Below, piece after piece: positions 45,519 to 53,939 of a stretch of DNA of 64,000 nt. The stretch is from Nocardioides cremeus (GTDB lineage Bacteria > Actinomycetota > Actinomycetes > Propionibacteriales > Nocardioidaceae), in contig NZ_JAULSC010000004.1 of NCBI RefSeq assembly GCF_030518195.1, forward strand, positions 124,001-188,000. The letters are read 5' to 3'. A program made the translations under genes and the position numbers. Each line of letters starts with the position of its first letter. The first letter of the stretch is position 1. Below the pieces are notes generated by a model. The model was given only the letters and a program-made list of their open reading frames with translations. It was not told the DNA's origin and searched no databases.

Positions 45519-48317
45519 ATGGCCGACACCGACCAGCCCGACGTGACGCGCTTCGCCACCGGCGTCTCCTCCGACGAGCACCACGCGGCGCTGCGCGCCT
45601 CGGTGCGCCAGCTGGCCGCCCTGCTGGGCGAGGCGCTGACCCGGCACGAGGGGCCCGAGCTCCTCGAGCTGGTCGAGCAGGTGCGGGCGCTGGCCCGCGA
45701 GCCCGACGACGGGGCCCTGCACGACCTGCTGGCCGGGGTGGACGACGACACCGCGGTGGTGCTGGCGCGCGCCTTCACCGGCTACTTCCAGCTGGTCAAC
45801 GTCACCGAGCAGCTGCACCGCTGGCAGGAGGTGACCGCCGAGGACGAGGGCCCCCTGGCGGTGGCGGTCGAGCGGATCGGCAAGGCCCTGGCCGACGGCA
45901 GCGTCGACGTCGACCTGGTCTCCGACGTGCTGCGCCGCGTCGAGTACCGCCCGGTCTTCACCGCCCACCCGACCGAGGCCAGCCGGCGCACGGTGCTGCG
46001 GCTGCTGCGCAAGATCGCCGACGTGGTGCACGCCGCCGAGGACCCGCGCGCCCGCCCCGGTGACGCCGAGCGCCACGAGCGTCGCCTGGCCGAGCTGGTC
46101 GACCTGCTGTGGCAGACCGACGAGCTGCGCATCGCCAAGCCCGACCCCAAGGACGAGGCCCGCACCTCGCTCTACTACCTGGGCCAGATCGCCCGGCGGG
46201 TGGTCCCCGACCTGCTCCAGGAGCTCGACCGGCGCCTGGCCTCGATCGGCGTCGAGCTGCCGGCGACGGCGCGCCCCCTGCGCTTCGGCAGCTGGGCCGG
46301 CGGCGACCGCGACGGCAACCCCAACGTCACGCCCCAGGTCACCCTCGAGGTGCTGGCGCTGCAGCACGACACCGGCCTGCGCGAGCTGGTCGCCCAGGTC
46401 GAGGAGATCCTCACCGAGGTCTCCGCCTCGACCCGGGTGGTCAGCGCCAGCGCGGAGCTGCTGGCCTCCCTGGAGGAGGACGCGCAGGCGCTGCCCATCA
46501 CCTACTCGACGATCCGGCGGCTCAACGCCGAGGAGCCCTACCGGCTCAAGCTGTCGTTCGTGCGGGTGCGGCTGTTGCGCACTCGCGACCGGCTGGCCAA
46601 CGCCACCGCCCACGAGCCGGGCCGCGACTACCTGCACCTGGGCGAGCTCGTCGACGACCTGTGCCTGGTGCGCGACTCGATGCTGGCCGACGGCGACCGG
46701 CTCACCGCCGACGGCTCGGTGCTGCGGCTGCTGCGCACCGCCACCGCGATCGGCACCGGCATGGCCACCCTCGACGTGCGCGAGCACTCCGAGAAGCACC
46801 ACGAGGCGCTCGCCGAGCTCTACGACCGCCTCGGCGAGCTCGAGCGGCCCTACGGCGAGCTCGACCACGCGGCGCGCACCGAGGTGCTCAGCGCCGAGAT
46901 GGCCGGGCGCCGCCCGCTGGTGGGCGCCGGGCAGGTGCCGCCCGACGGTCCCGCGGCCGCCTCGCTGGGCCTGCTGCGCACCCTGCGCACCGCCCAGGAC
47001 ACCTACGGCCCCGACGTGGTCGAGACCTACATCGTCTCGATGACCCACGACGTCGACGACCTCTTCGCGGTGGTGGTGCTGGCCCGCGAGGCCGGCCTGG
47101 TCGACCTCGGCCCCGACGACGGGCCCGCGACGGCCCGCATCGGCTTCGCGCCGCTCTTCGAGACCGTCGCCGAGCTCGAGACCGCGGGCCCGCTGCTCGA
47201 CGCCCTGCTCGGCGACCCGTCGTACCGCCGGGTGGTCGCGGCGCGCGGCGACGTGCAGGAGATCATGCTGGGCTACTCCGACTCCTCCAAGGACGCCGGC
47301 ATCGCGGCCTCGCAGTGGCAGATCCACCGCGCCCAGCGAGCGCTGCGCGACGTGGCGCAGCGCCACGGCGTGCTGCTGCGGCTCTTCCACGGCCGCGGCG
47401 GCTCGGTGGGCCGCGGCGGCGGCCCGACCGCCGAGGCGATCCTGTCGCAGCCCAACGGCAGCCTCGACGGGCCGATCAAGGTGACCGAGCAGGGCGAGGT
47501 CATCTCCGACAAGTACCTGCTGCCCGAGCTGGGCCGCTGGAACCTCGAGAACGCCCTCGCCGCCGTCGTCGAGGCCTCGGTGCTGCACCGCGACCGGCTG
47601 CTGCCCCGCGAGGTGCTCGACGGCTGGGACGACACCATGGACGTCGTCGCCGGCAGCGGGCAGACGGCGTACCGCGCCCTGGTGCGCGACCCGGGGTTGG
47701 TGGGCTTCTTCGTGGCTGCCACCCCCGTCGACGAGCTCGGCAAGATGAACATCGGCTCGCGCCCGGCCAAGCGCCCCGGCGGCGACGGCGGGCTCGACGA
47801 CCTGCGCGCGATCCCGTGGGTCTTCGGCTGGACCCAGTCACGCATCATCCTGCCCGGCTGGTACGGCGTCGGGTCGGGGCTGGCGGCCGCGCGCGAGGCG
47901 GGCCGCGAGGAGGTGCTGCGCGAGATGTACGCCTCGTGGCCGTTCTTCCGCACCTTCCTGTCCAACGTGCAGATGACGCTGGCCAAGACCGACCTCGACA
48001 TCGCGGCGCGCTACGTGCGGACCCTCGTCGACGACGACTCGGCGGCGCTCTTCGAGAAGGTGCGCGAGGAGCACGAGCGCACCGTCGCCGAGGTGCTCGC
48101 GGTCACCGGCCAGGAGCGGCTCCTCGAGGGCGCGCCGGTGCTGCGCCAGACCCTCGAGCTGCGCGACTCCTACCTGGCGCCGCTGCACGCCCTGCAGGTC
48201 TCCCTGCTGGCCCGGGTGCGGCAGGTGCCCGAGGGCCAGGAGCCGCCGGCGGAGCTGCAGCGGGCGCTGCTGCTGACCATCAACGGGATCGCCGCAGGCC
48301 TGCGCAACACCGGCTGA
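45519..48317 (+). CDS. ppc: Phosphoenolpyruvate carboxylase
   Basis: 932 aa, usual length. Carboxylates PEP with bicarbonate to oxaloacetate, refilling the TCA cycle. Catalytic His150 in VFTAHPTEASRR; GGDRDGNPNVT; second signature GYSDSSKDAG; LFHGRGGSVGRGGG; TQSRIILPGWYGVG; C-terminus ends N-T-G as in nearly all PEP carboxylases. The ATG at 45519 is preceded by CAGACT 6 nt away, a weak -10 match. Single-gene transcript. Confidence 0.97.
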   Translation: MADTDQPDVTRFATGVSSDEHHAALRASVRQLAALLGEALTRHEGPELLELVEQVRALAREPDDGALHDLLAGVDDDTAVVLARAFTGYFQLVNVTEQLHRWQEVTAEDEGPLAVAVERIGKALADGSVDVDLVSDVLRRVEYRPVFTAHPTEASRRTVLRLLRKIADVVHAAEDPRARPGDAERHERRLAELVDLLWQTDELRIAKPDPKDEARTSLYYLGQIARRVVPDLLQELDRRLASIGVELPATARPLRFGSWAGGDRDGNPNVTPQVTLEVLALQHDTGLRELVAQVEEILTEVSASTRVVSASAELLASLEEDAQALPITYSTIRRLNAEEPYRLKLSFVRVRLLRTRDRLANATAHEPGRDYLHLGELVDDLCLVRDSMLADGDRLTADGSVLRLLRTATAIGTGMATLDVREHSEKHHEALAELYDRLGELERPYGELDHAARTEVLSAEMAGRRPLVGAGQVPPDGPAAASLGLLRTLRTAQDTYGPDVVETYIVSMTHDVDDLFAVVVLAREAGLVDLGPDDGPATARIGFAPLFETVAELETAGPLLDALLGDPSYRRVVAARGDVQEIMLGYSDSSKDAGIAASQWQIHRAQRALRDVAQRHGVLLRLFHGRGGSVGRGGGPTAEAILSQPNGSLDGPIKVTEQGEVISDKYLLPELGRWNLENALAAVVEASVLHRDRLLPREVLDGWDDTMDVVAGSGQTAYRALVRDPGLVGFFVAATPVDELGKMNIGSRPAKRPGGDGGLDDLRAIPWVFGWTQSRIILPGWYGVGSGLAAAREAGREEVLREMYASWPFFRTFLSNVQMTLAKTDLDIAARYVRTLVDDDSAALFEKVREEHERTVAEVLAVTGQERLLEGAPVLRQTLELRDSYLAPLHALQVSLLARVRQVPEGQEPPAELQRALLLTINGIAAGLRNTG

Positions 48318-48434
48318 GGCCGGTCGAGCCCGGGTGATCCCGGCCGCGGGAGCGTCGTCCTGGGGGGTGTAGACGGCGCGTGCCGGCGCGTCCGAGATTG
48401 GTGGCCGTCCCGCGACCCCCAGGAGGCGACCACC

Positions 48435-49046
48435 GTGTCCGAGCCCGCCCAGACTCCCACTGAGGCACTGCTGCTCATCGACCTGCAGCGCGACTACTTC
48501 GCCGACCCCGAGCTGGAGCGCTGCCGAGGCGACCTGGTGGCGACCTGCAACGAGCTGGTCCGGGTGGCCCGCGAGGTGGGGGTGCCGGTGGTCGAGGTGC
48601 AGACGGTCCACGAGCGCGACGGGAGCACCTGGACGCTGACGATGCACGAGGACGGCCAGGGGGTCGCCGAGCGCGGCACCGAGGGCGTCCAGCGGGTCGA
48701 GGGGCTCGAGCCCGGCGGCGCCGAGGTCGTGGAGAAGACCCGCGACAGCGCGTTCTTCGGCACCGACCTGGCCGAGCGGCTCCAGCGCGCCGGGATCGAC
48801 CACGTGGTGCTCTGCGGGGTCTCCACCGAGTCGTGCATCGCGGCGAGCGCCCGCGACGCCTTCGCCCTCGACCTGGGCGCCACCCTGGTCTCCGACGCCA
48901 CGGCCTCGGTCGACTGGTCGGAGCACGACCACACCCTGTCGATGCTGCGGACCCAGCACCGACAGGACGTCGTCACCGGCGCCGCGGTGGTCCGGCGGTG
49001 GCGGGACGGGGCTGCTGGGGCCGAGGGCGACCGGGCGGCGGGCTAG
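48435..49046 (+). CDS. Isochorismatase-family cysteine hydrolase
   Basis: 203 aa. The catalytic triad Asp16 (LLLIDLQRDYF), Lys101 (VEKTRDSAFF) and Cys134 (GVSTESCIAAS) is complete, as in nicotinamidase-like and isochorismatase-like amidohydrolases. The cis-peptide loop before the Cys is present. The substrate is not evident. GTG start with CCAGGAGG upstream. Its TAG stop shares a CTAG palindrome with the stop of the convergent SDR gene. Confidence 0.9.
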   Translation: MSEPAQTPTEALLLIDLQRDYFADPELERCRGDLVATCNELVRVAREVGVPVVEVQTVHERDGSTWTLTMHEDGQGVAERGTEGVQRVEGLEPGGAEVVEKTRDSAFFGTDLAERLQRAGIDHVVLCGVSTESCIAASARDAFALDLGATLVSDATASVDWSEHDHTLSMLRTQHRQDVVTGAAVVRRWRDGAAGAEGDRAAG

Positions 49047-49939
49047 CTGCGCCGCCGGCGGCGCGCCCCCCAGGGAGACCAGCCGCCGCGCAGCCCCTCG
49101 AGCTCGGGGCGGGGCCGCTCGACGTTGCCGGGGTGCGCCTCGACCCGCGGTCCGCGCAGCGCGACGCGCCGCACCAGCAGCGGGGCCAGCCGGTCGTAGA
49201 CACCGGGCAGCAGCCGGAAGCCGAGCACGGTGATCCGGTTGGCGGGCCCGACGTGCACCTGCCGGCGCGGGTGGTCAATGGCGCGCAGGCAGGCGCGCGC
49301 GACCCGGTCGGGGCCGACCACCGGCGGTGGGGCGTGCCCGGCGCGGCCGGCGTACGTCGCGGACTGCTGGTAGACGGGGGTGTCGACGGCGCCGGGCAGC
49401 ACCAGCGAGACGCTGACCCGACGGTCGCGGCGCAGCTCGGCCTGCATGCCGCGCACCAGCGCGAGCTGGCCCCACTTGGCGGCGCAGTAGGCACCCATCG
49501 AGGGCACCGCGATCTGGCCGAGCAGCGAGCTGACCACGACCAGCGCGCCCCCGTGCTCGCGCAGGGCGGGCAGCACCGCGCGGGCGACGTGCTGGGTGCC
49601 GAGCACGCCGGTGTCGAGGATCCGCGCGAAGATCTCGGGCGGCACCTCCTCGACGGTGCCGTAGGCGACCACCTGGGCGGTCAGCACCACCGCGTCGAGG
49701 CGGCCGTGCGCGGCGAGGCAGTCGGCGACGGCGCGCTGCACGCTGGCCTCGTCGGTGACGTCGGCGGCGCTGCCGGTGGCCGTGCCGGGGCCGGTGCGGG
49801 CCAGGTCGGCCACCACCTCGCCGACCCGGTCGGCGTCGCGGGCGACCACGACGGCGGTGCCGCCCTCGGCGACGACCCGCTGGGCGGTGGCCAGGCCGAT
49901 GCCCGAGGTGCCGCCGACCAGCATCACGACGCGGCTCAT
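49043..49939 (-). CDS. Short-chain dehydrogenase/reductase (copy 1 of a pair)
   Basis: 298 aa. NAD(P) fold GGTSGIGLATA at the N-terminus; catalytic Ser in VVSSLLGQIAV and Y-x-x-x-K in AYCAAKWG. After about residue 215 it has a C-terminal extension (ITVLGFRLLPGVYDRLAPLLVRR) with a membrane-associating look and an Arg-rich tail, and the same plan is found in the next gene. Substrate unknown. The ATG overlaps the stop of the upstream SDR gene (ATGA). Confidence 0.88.
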   Translation of the reverse strand: MSRVVMLVGGTSGIGLATAQRVVAEGGTAVVVARDADRVGEVVADLARTGPGTATGSAADVTDEASVQRAVADCLAAHGRLDAVVLTAQVVAYGTVEEVPPEIFARILDTGVLGTQHVARAVLPALREHGGALVVVSSLLGQIAVPSMGAYCAAKWGQLALVRGMQAELRRDRRVSVSLVLPGAVDTPVYQQSATYAGRAGHAPPPVVGPDRVARACLRAIDHPRRQVHVGPANRITVLGFRLLPGVYDRLAPLLVRRVALRGPRVEAHPGNVERPRPELEGLRGGWSPWGARRRRRS

Positions 49940-50835
49940 GCAGCGCCCTCGGTGCCGGCGTCGTCGCCGCCCGACTTGCGCCGCGAGGCGAGCTGGAAGA
50001 GCGGGCCGACCAACCGGTCGTAGGCCGCCGCCGGCGCCAGCGTGAAGACCGCCATCAGCCCGTAGTTGCTCAGCGCGGTCTGCCGGGTCGCGCGCCGCGA
50101 GCCCACCTGGGCCAGCACCACCCGCGCCACCCGCTCGGGGCTGATCGACGGCGGCGGCGGGGTGTTGACCGCCCCGGCGGAGTCGAGGGCGTTGTCGTAG
50201 ATCGGGGTGTCGACGCTGCCCGGCGAGACGTGGCTGATCCGCACCTGCGGCAGGTCGACGTTCTCGATGCGCAGCTGACGCACCAGCGCCCGCACGCCCC
50301 ACTTGCTCACGACGTACGGCGTCATCTCGGGCACCGCGATGTAGCCCAGCAGCGAGCCGACCACCACGAGGTCGCCCCGGCGCTGGCGACGCAGCACCGG
50401 CAGCACGTGGCGCGCGACGGCGGCTGTGCCGAGCAGGTTGGTCGACACCACGTCGGCGAAGTCCTGGGCCGAGGTCTCCTCGGTGCGTCCGTAGGACACC
50501 ACGCCGGCGCAGTGCAGCACCGTGTCGATCCGCTCGTGGCTCTCGAGCACGGTGGCGACCATCGCGGCCACGGCGTCGTCGTCGGAGAGGTCGGCGGGCA
50601 CCACCAGGGTCGACGCGGCGCCGGCCTCGTCGCAGTCGCGGGCGACCTCGCGCAGCTTCTCCTCGCGGCGGGCCACGAGCACCACGTCGTGGCCCTCGGC
50701 GGCGGCGCGCAGCGCGGTGGCCTGGCCGATGCCGCTGGTGGCGCCGGTGATGAGCACGACCCGGGGGTCGTCGACCGGCTGGGCGGGCAGCGGCAGCGCG
50801 CTGGTCAGCAGGCCGAAGGGGTCGAGCAGGTTCAC
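49936..50835 (-). CDS. Short-chain dehydrogenase/reductase (copy 2 of a pair)
   Basis: 299 aa. ITGATSGIGQATALRAA at about 29-45; Ser in VVGSLLGYIAV; Y-x-x-x-K in PYVVSKWG. The C-terminal extension GLMAVFTLAPAAAYDRLVGPLFQL parallels that of the downstream SDR, so the two look like old duplicates that may act on related substrates or as a heteromer. The GTG at 50835 is preferred (GAGGA about 8 nt upstream) over a GTG at 50901. Confidence 0.86.
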   Translation of the reverse strand: MNLLDPFGLLTSALPLPAQPVDDPRVVLITGATSGIGQATALRAAAEGHDVVLVARREEKLREVARDCDEAGAASTLVVPADLSDDDAVAAMVATVLESHERIDTVLHCAGVVSYGRTEETSAQDFADVVSTNLLGTAAVARHVLPVLRRQRRGDLVVVGSLLGYIAVPEMTPYVVSKWGVRALVRQLRIENVDLPQVRISHVSPGSVDTPIYDNALDSAGAVNTPPPPSISPERVARVVLAQVGSRRATRQTALSNYGLMAVFTLAPAAAYDRLVGPLFQLASRRKSGGDDAGTEGAA

Positions 50836-50919
50836 GGTCGCGTCCTCGTGGGTGCAGGGCCCGGCGCCCGGCGTCGGGAGGTCGCTCTCCACGGTAGGCA
50901 CGGCCCGCCCGGGGCGGCA

Positions 50920-50932
50920 TCACCCCGGGTGA
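50920..50932. promoter_or_regulatory. TCACCC-C-GGGTGA dyad in a divergent gap
   Basis: Perfect 6-bp arms around one base, in the 221-bp gap between the SDR pair and the plus-strand NAD(P)-binding gene. Possible operator. The rest of this gap is GC-rich with a second weak dyad (CACC-TACG-GGGGTG) and no coding signal. Confidence 0.35.
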
Positions 50933-51056
50933 GCCGGCTGCCGCCACCTACGGGGGTGCCGCGCACGGGCCGAGGGGCCTAGGTTGCTGGCGTGCCCCCG
51001 ACGTATGCCGCCCCCAGCCCGCGCCGCCCCCTCCTGCGACCCCAGGGGGCCGGCGC

Positions 51057-52004
51057 ATGAGCCGGGTCCTGGTCACCGGGTCGACCGGGTACGTCGGCTC
51101 CCGGCTGGTGCCGGTGCTCCTCGAGGCCGGCCACGAGGTGGTCGCCGCCACCCGCGACGAGTCGGCGCTCGAGGCCTACCCCTGGGGCGCCCAGGTCGAG
51201 GCCCGCCGCTTCGACATCACCGACGAGGACCTCGTCGCGCGCGCCGTCGAGGGCGTCGACGCCGTCGTCTACCTGGTGCACTCCATGGCCTCGGGCGAGT
51301 TCGTGCGCAAGGACCGCGAGGCCGCCGAGCGGGTGGCCCGCGCCGCCGCGGCCGCCGGGGTGGGCCGCGTCGTCTACCTCTCGGGCCTGATCCCGCCCGG
51401 CGAGCTGTCCGACCACCTGCGCTCGCGGGCCGAGGTCGAGCAGGTCTTCCTCGACGGCGAGGTGCCGGCGACCGTGCTGCGCGCCGCGATGGTCGTCGGC
51501 TCGGGGTCGACCTCCTTCGAGCTGCTGCGCCGCCTCAGCGACCGGCTGCCCGTCATGCCGGTGCCGGCCTGGATGCGCAACAAGCTGCAGCCGGTCTCCG
51601 TCGAGGACGTCGTGACCGTGCTGGCCGCGGCGCTCGAGGGCGAGCCGCGCAACCGGGCCTACGACCTGGGCGCCGACGAGGTCCTCAGCTACCCCGACCT
51701 GCTCGGCCGCTACGCGAAGGTCGCCGGGTTGCGCCGCTGGCGCCCGCTGGTGCCCGGGGTGCCGATGTGGGTGGTGGGCCGGGCCAGCGCGCTGCTGACC
51801 GGGATGCCCCGCGGCACCGTCGTCGCGCTGGCCGAGAGCCTGTCGCACGACATGGTCTGCGGCGAGGACGACGTGCGCCGCGACCTGGTGCCCGGCCACC
51901 AGTTCCTCAGCCTCGACGAGGCCATCGCCCGCTCCCTGGGCACCAGCGGCGGCACCTCGCGCGTCGGCGACGTGCAGGCCGCGGCGCCCACCGACCCCGC
52001 CTGA
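51057..52004 (+). CDS. Atypical SDR / NAD(P)H-binding protein
   Basis: 315 aa. N-terminal dinucleotide fold VTGSTGYVGSRLVPVLLEAG, VDAVVYLVHSM, and the atypical-SDR sequence VVYLSGLIPPG. The Y-x-x-x-K pair of classical SDRs is missing from the expected place, so it may be a binding or sensor protein, or use another mechanism. The C-terminal part contains LQPVSVEDVVTVLAAAL. Close to NmrA/YwnB- or SDR_a5-like proteins. Divergent from two true SDR genes; its stop is followed by a 30-bp tandem repeat. Confidence 0.82.
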   Translation: MSRVLVTGSTGYVGSRLVPVLLEAGHEVVAATRDESALEAYPWGAQVEARRFDITDEDLVARAVEGVDAVVYLVHSMASGEFVRKDREAAERVARAAAAAGVGRVVYLSGLIPPGELSDHLRSRAEVEQVFLDGEVPATVLRAAMVVGSGSTSFELLRRLSDRLPVMPVPAWMRNKLQPVSVEDVVTVLAAALEGEPRNRAYDLGADEVLSYPDLLGRYAKVAGLRRWRPLVPGVPMWVVGRASALLTGMPRGTVVALAESLSHDMVCGEDDVRRDLVPGHQFLSLDEAIARSLGTSGGTSRVGDVQAAAPTDPA

Positions 52005-52007
52005 CCC

Positions 52008-52067
52008 GCGAGCCGGCCGGTCCGAACCGGCCGGGTCGCGAGCCGGCTGGTTCGAACCGGCCGGGTC
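52008..52067. repeat. Two 30-bp tandem repeats filling a convergent gap
   Basis: Units 52008-52037 and 52038-52067 differ at only two positions. Each holds GAGCCGGC and an internal palindrome CCGGYYGGTYCGAACCGG-like. They start 3 bp after one stop and end 4 bp before the convergent stop. Confidence 0.75.
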
Positions 52068-52071
52068 GTGC

Positions 52072-52467
52072 TCAGAGGTGGTCGGGGACGATGAGCGCGT
52101 CGGGGTCCTGGCGCGGGGGCACGGCGGCCAGCGCGGCCTTGACCAGCGCGATCCGGGTGCGCACCAGCACCGTGCGCTGCAGCCGGCCGACCTCGTCGCC
52201 GACCCCGGCCTCGACCGTCTCGCGCACCTGCTCGTCGGTGAACGTGGGCCGGGTGCCCGGCTCGACCTCGACGTCGGGCAGCGCGACGAGCACCGGCAGC
52301 ACCTGGTCGCCCAGGGCGTCGAGCACCTGGAAGCGCTCCCAGCGGGTCATCTGCTCCCACACCTCGTCGACGTCGAGCTTCTGCTTGCGCACGTCCTTGC
52401 GCGTGGCCAGCACGGACTTGGCCGCACCCGCCATCGCCTGGGTCATCTCGTTCTCGGTGAAGCGCAC
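52072..52467 (-). CDS. Conserved hypothetical protein
   Basis: 131 aa, not recognised. It looks soluble: an N-terminal segment RFTENEMTQAMAGAAKSVLATRK, then helical, charged sequence with VDEVWEQMTRWERFQVLDALG and a C-terminal VRTRIALVKAALAAVP. The GTG start at 52467 is preferred because CATGAT, a -10-like hexamer, lies 6 nt upstream and the sequence from it looks protein-like. Divergent from the TIGR04338 gene, convergent with the atypical SDR. Confidence 0.65.
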   Translation of the reverse strand: MRFTENEMTQAMAGAAKSVLATRKDVRKQKLDVDEVWEQMTRWERFQVLDALGDQVLPVLVALPDVEVEPGTRPTFTDEQVRETVEAGVGDEVGRLQRTVLVRTRIALVKAALAAVPPRQDPDALIVPDHL

Positions 52468-52607
52468 ACCCCCATCATGGCTGCTGCGCCTGTGGAGGAC
52501 CACGACGGGCGTCGGTGCGACCGGGTAGGAAGGACCCCGCACAGCAGCCGCGACCCGACCGCCCGACCGATCGACCCACCCGACCGCCCCACGAGAGGAC
52601 ACGTCCC

Positions 52608-53123
52608 GTGAGCACCACCCCCGCGCCCCGCGACCGGCACCGCTCCACGGTGTACGACGCCGAGGACGCCGTGGGCCGGGTCCTCGAGCGGGGCGGCACG
52701 ATCGAGCACTACGGCTCGACGCTGGTGCTGCCGGGGCTGCGCAAGTTCGGCGACGTGGCCGACGTGCCGGCCTACCTGCGACGGGTCCTGGCCCACCCAC
52801 CGGTGGCCGCGCTGCCGCGCGCCGGGGTGCCGGTCGCGGTGCGCGAGCGCCGCGGCGCGCGGGCGGCGCACTACGAGCCGGCGGGGGCGGCCGGGCCCAC
52901 GATCGCGGTGCCGCCGTACGCCGCCGGCGGGGGCTGGGCGCTGAGCGAGACCACGGTGCTCCACGAGCTGGCCCACCACCTGGGCCCCGACCGGCCCGCC
53001 CACGGGCCGGTGTTCCTGGCCCACCTGCTGCACCTCTACGAGCACGTCATCGGCCCCGAGGCCGCCCACCTGCTGCGCGTGGCCCTGGCCGAGCGCGGCG
53101 TCACGACGGGAGCACCCCTGTGA
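52608..53123 (+). CDS. TIGR04338 family putative metallohydrolase
   Basis: 171 aa. The zinc motif H-E-L-A-H-H at 119-124 (ligands His119, His123; Glu120 catalytic) marks a zincin-like peptidase or hydrolase; a third ligand may be His132 in PAHGPVF. The front contains STVYDAEDAVGRVLERGG and GSTLVLPGLRKFGD, typical of TIGR04338. No signal peptide, so cytoplasmic. GTG start with GAGAGGAC upstream. Its stop overlaps the start of the DUF2786 gene (GTGA), a recurring actinobacterial pair of unknown function. Confidence 0.85.
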   Translation: MSTTPAPRDRHRSTVYDAEDAVGRVLERGGTIEHYGSTLVLPGLRKFGDVADVPAYLRRVLAHPPVAALPRAGVPVAVRERRGARAAHYEPAGAAGPTIAVPPYAAGGGWALSETTVLHELAHHLGPDRPAHGPVFLAHLLHLYEHVIGPEAAHLLRVALAERGVTTGAPL

Positions 53124-53926
53124 GCACGTTCATCGACAAGCTGGCCAAGGTGCTGGCCCAGGCCGAGGCGGCCTCCACCCCGGAGGAGGCCGACGCCTTC
53201 CTGGCCAAGGCGCAGTACCTCTCGACCCGCTGGTCGATCGACCTGGCCACCGCGCGCCAGCACACCGCACGCCAGGAGCAGCGTGCCGAGCCGGTGCAGC
53301 GCACCATCACGATCGGCGAGGCGCGGGCGATGGGCAACTCGCGCCTGGTCGCGCTGTTCCTGGCCTGCGCGCTGCCCAACGACGTGCGCGCCGACGTGGC
53401 GCGCAACTCCACCACCGTCTACGCCTACGGCTTCCCCAGCGACCTCGAGGTCGTCGAGGCGCTCTACGTGCACCTGGCGCTGCAGATGGTCCACGACGCC
53501 GGGGTGTTCCTGGCCAGCGACGCCCACCTGGTCGGCGGCGCGGTGTGGAACCCGCGCACCCGCAGTTTCGCCCCGCCCAGCAAGAAGACGGCCCGGCTGG
53601 CGTTCTACGAGGCGTTCGTCGAGCAGATCGGCACCCGGCTGTGGGCGGCCCGGCGCGACGCCGAGCAGCGGGCCGAGCGCGAGCGGCTCGCGAGCCAGGA
53701 GCCCGAGCCGGGCGCCTCGACCGCGCTGGTGCTGGCCCAGAAGGAGGCCGAGGTCGCCGACTACTACACCCGCACCTCCACCGCCCGGGGCTCCTGGCAG
53801 GCCGGCCGGCGCCGCACCGGGCTCGACGGCGGCGTCGCGGCGTGGGAGGCGGGGGCGCGCTCGGGCGCCGAGGCCCGGCTCAGCGCCGCCCAGCGGCTCC
53901 CGGGCGGGCGCACCCAGATCGCGTGA
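53120..53926 (+). CDS. DUF2786 domain protein
   Basis: 268 aa. The N-terminal DUF2786 (STFIDKLAKVLAQAEAASTPEEADAFLAKAQYLS) is clear. A middle region (about 75-160) has a mixed fold and contains FPSDLEVVEALYVHLALQM; the C-terminal third is Ala/Arg/Glu-rich, probably a coiled coil (ARRDAEQRAERERLASQE). Function unknown. Co-translated with the TIGR04338 metallohydrolase, suggesting substrate, inhibitor or partner. The patatin gene follows 13 bp later. Confidence 0.85.
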   Translation: MSTFIDKLAKVLAQAEAASTPEEADAFLAKAQYLSTRWSIDLATARQHTARQEQRAEPVQRTITIGEARAMGNSRLVALFLACALPNDVRADVARNSTTVYAYGFPSDLEVVEALYVHLALQMVHDAGVFLASDAHLVGGAVWNPRTRSFAPPSKKTARLAFYEAFVEQIGTRLWAARRDAEQRAERERLASQEPEPGASTALVLAQKEAEVADYYTRTSTARGSWQAGRRRTGLDGGVAAWEAGARSGAEARLSAAQRLPGGRTQIA

Positions 53927-53939
53927 GAACCTGGGAGCG

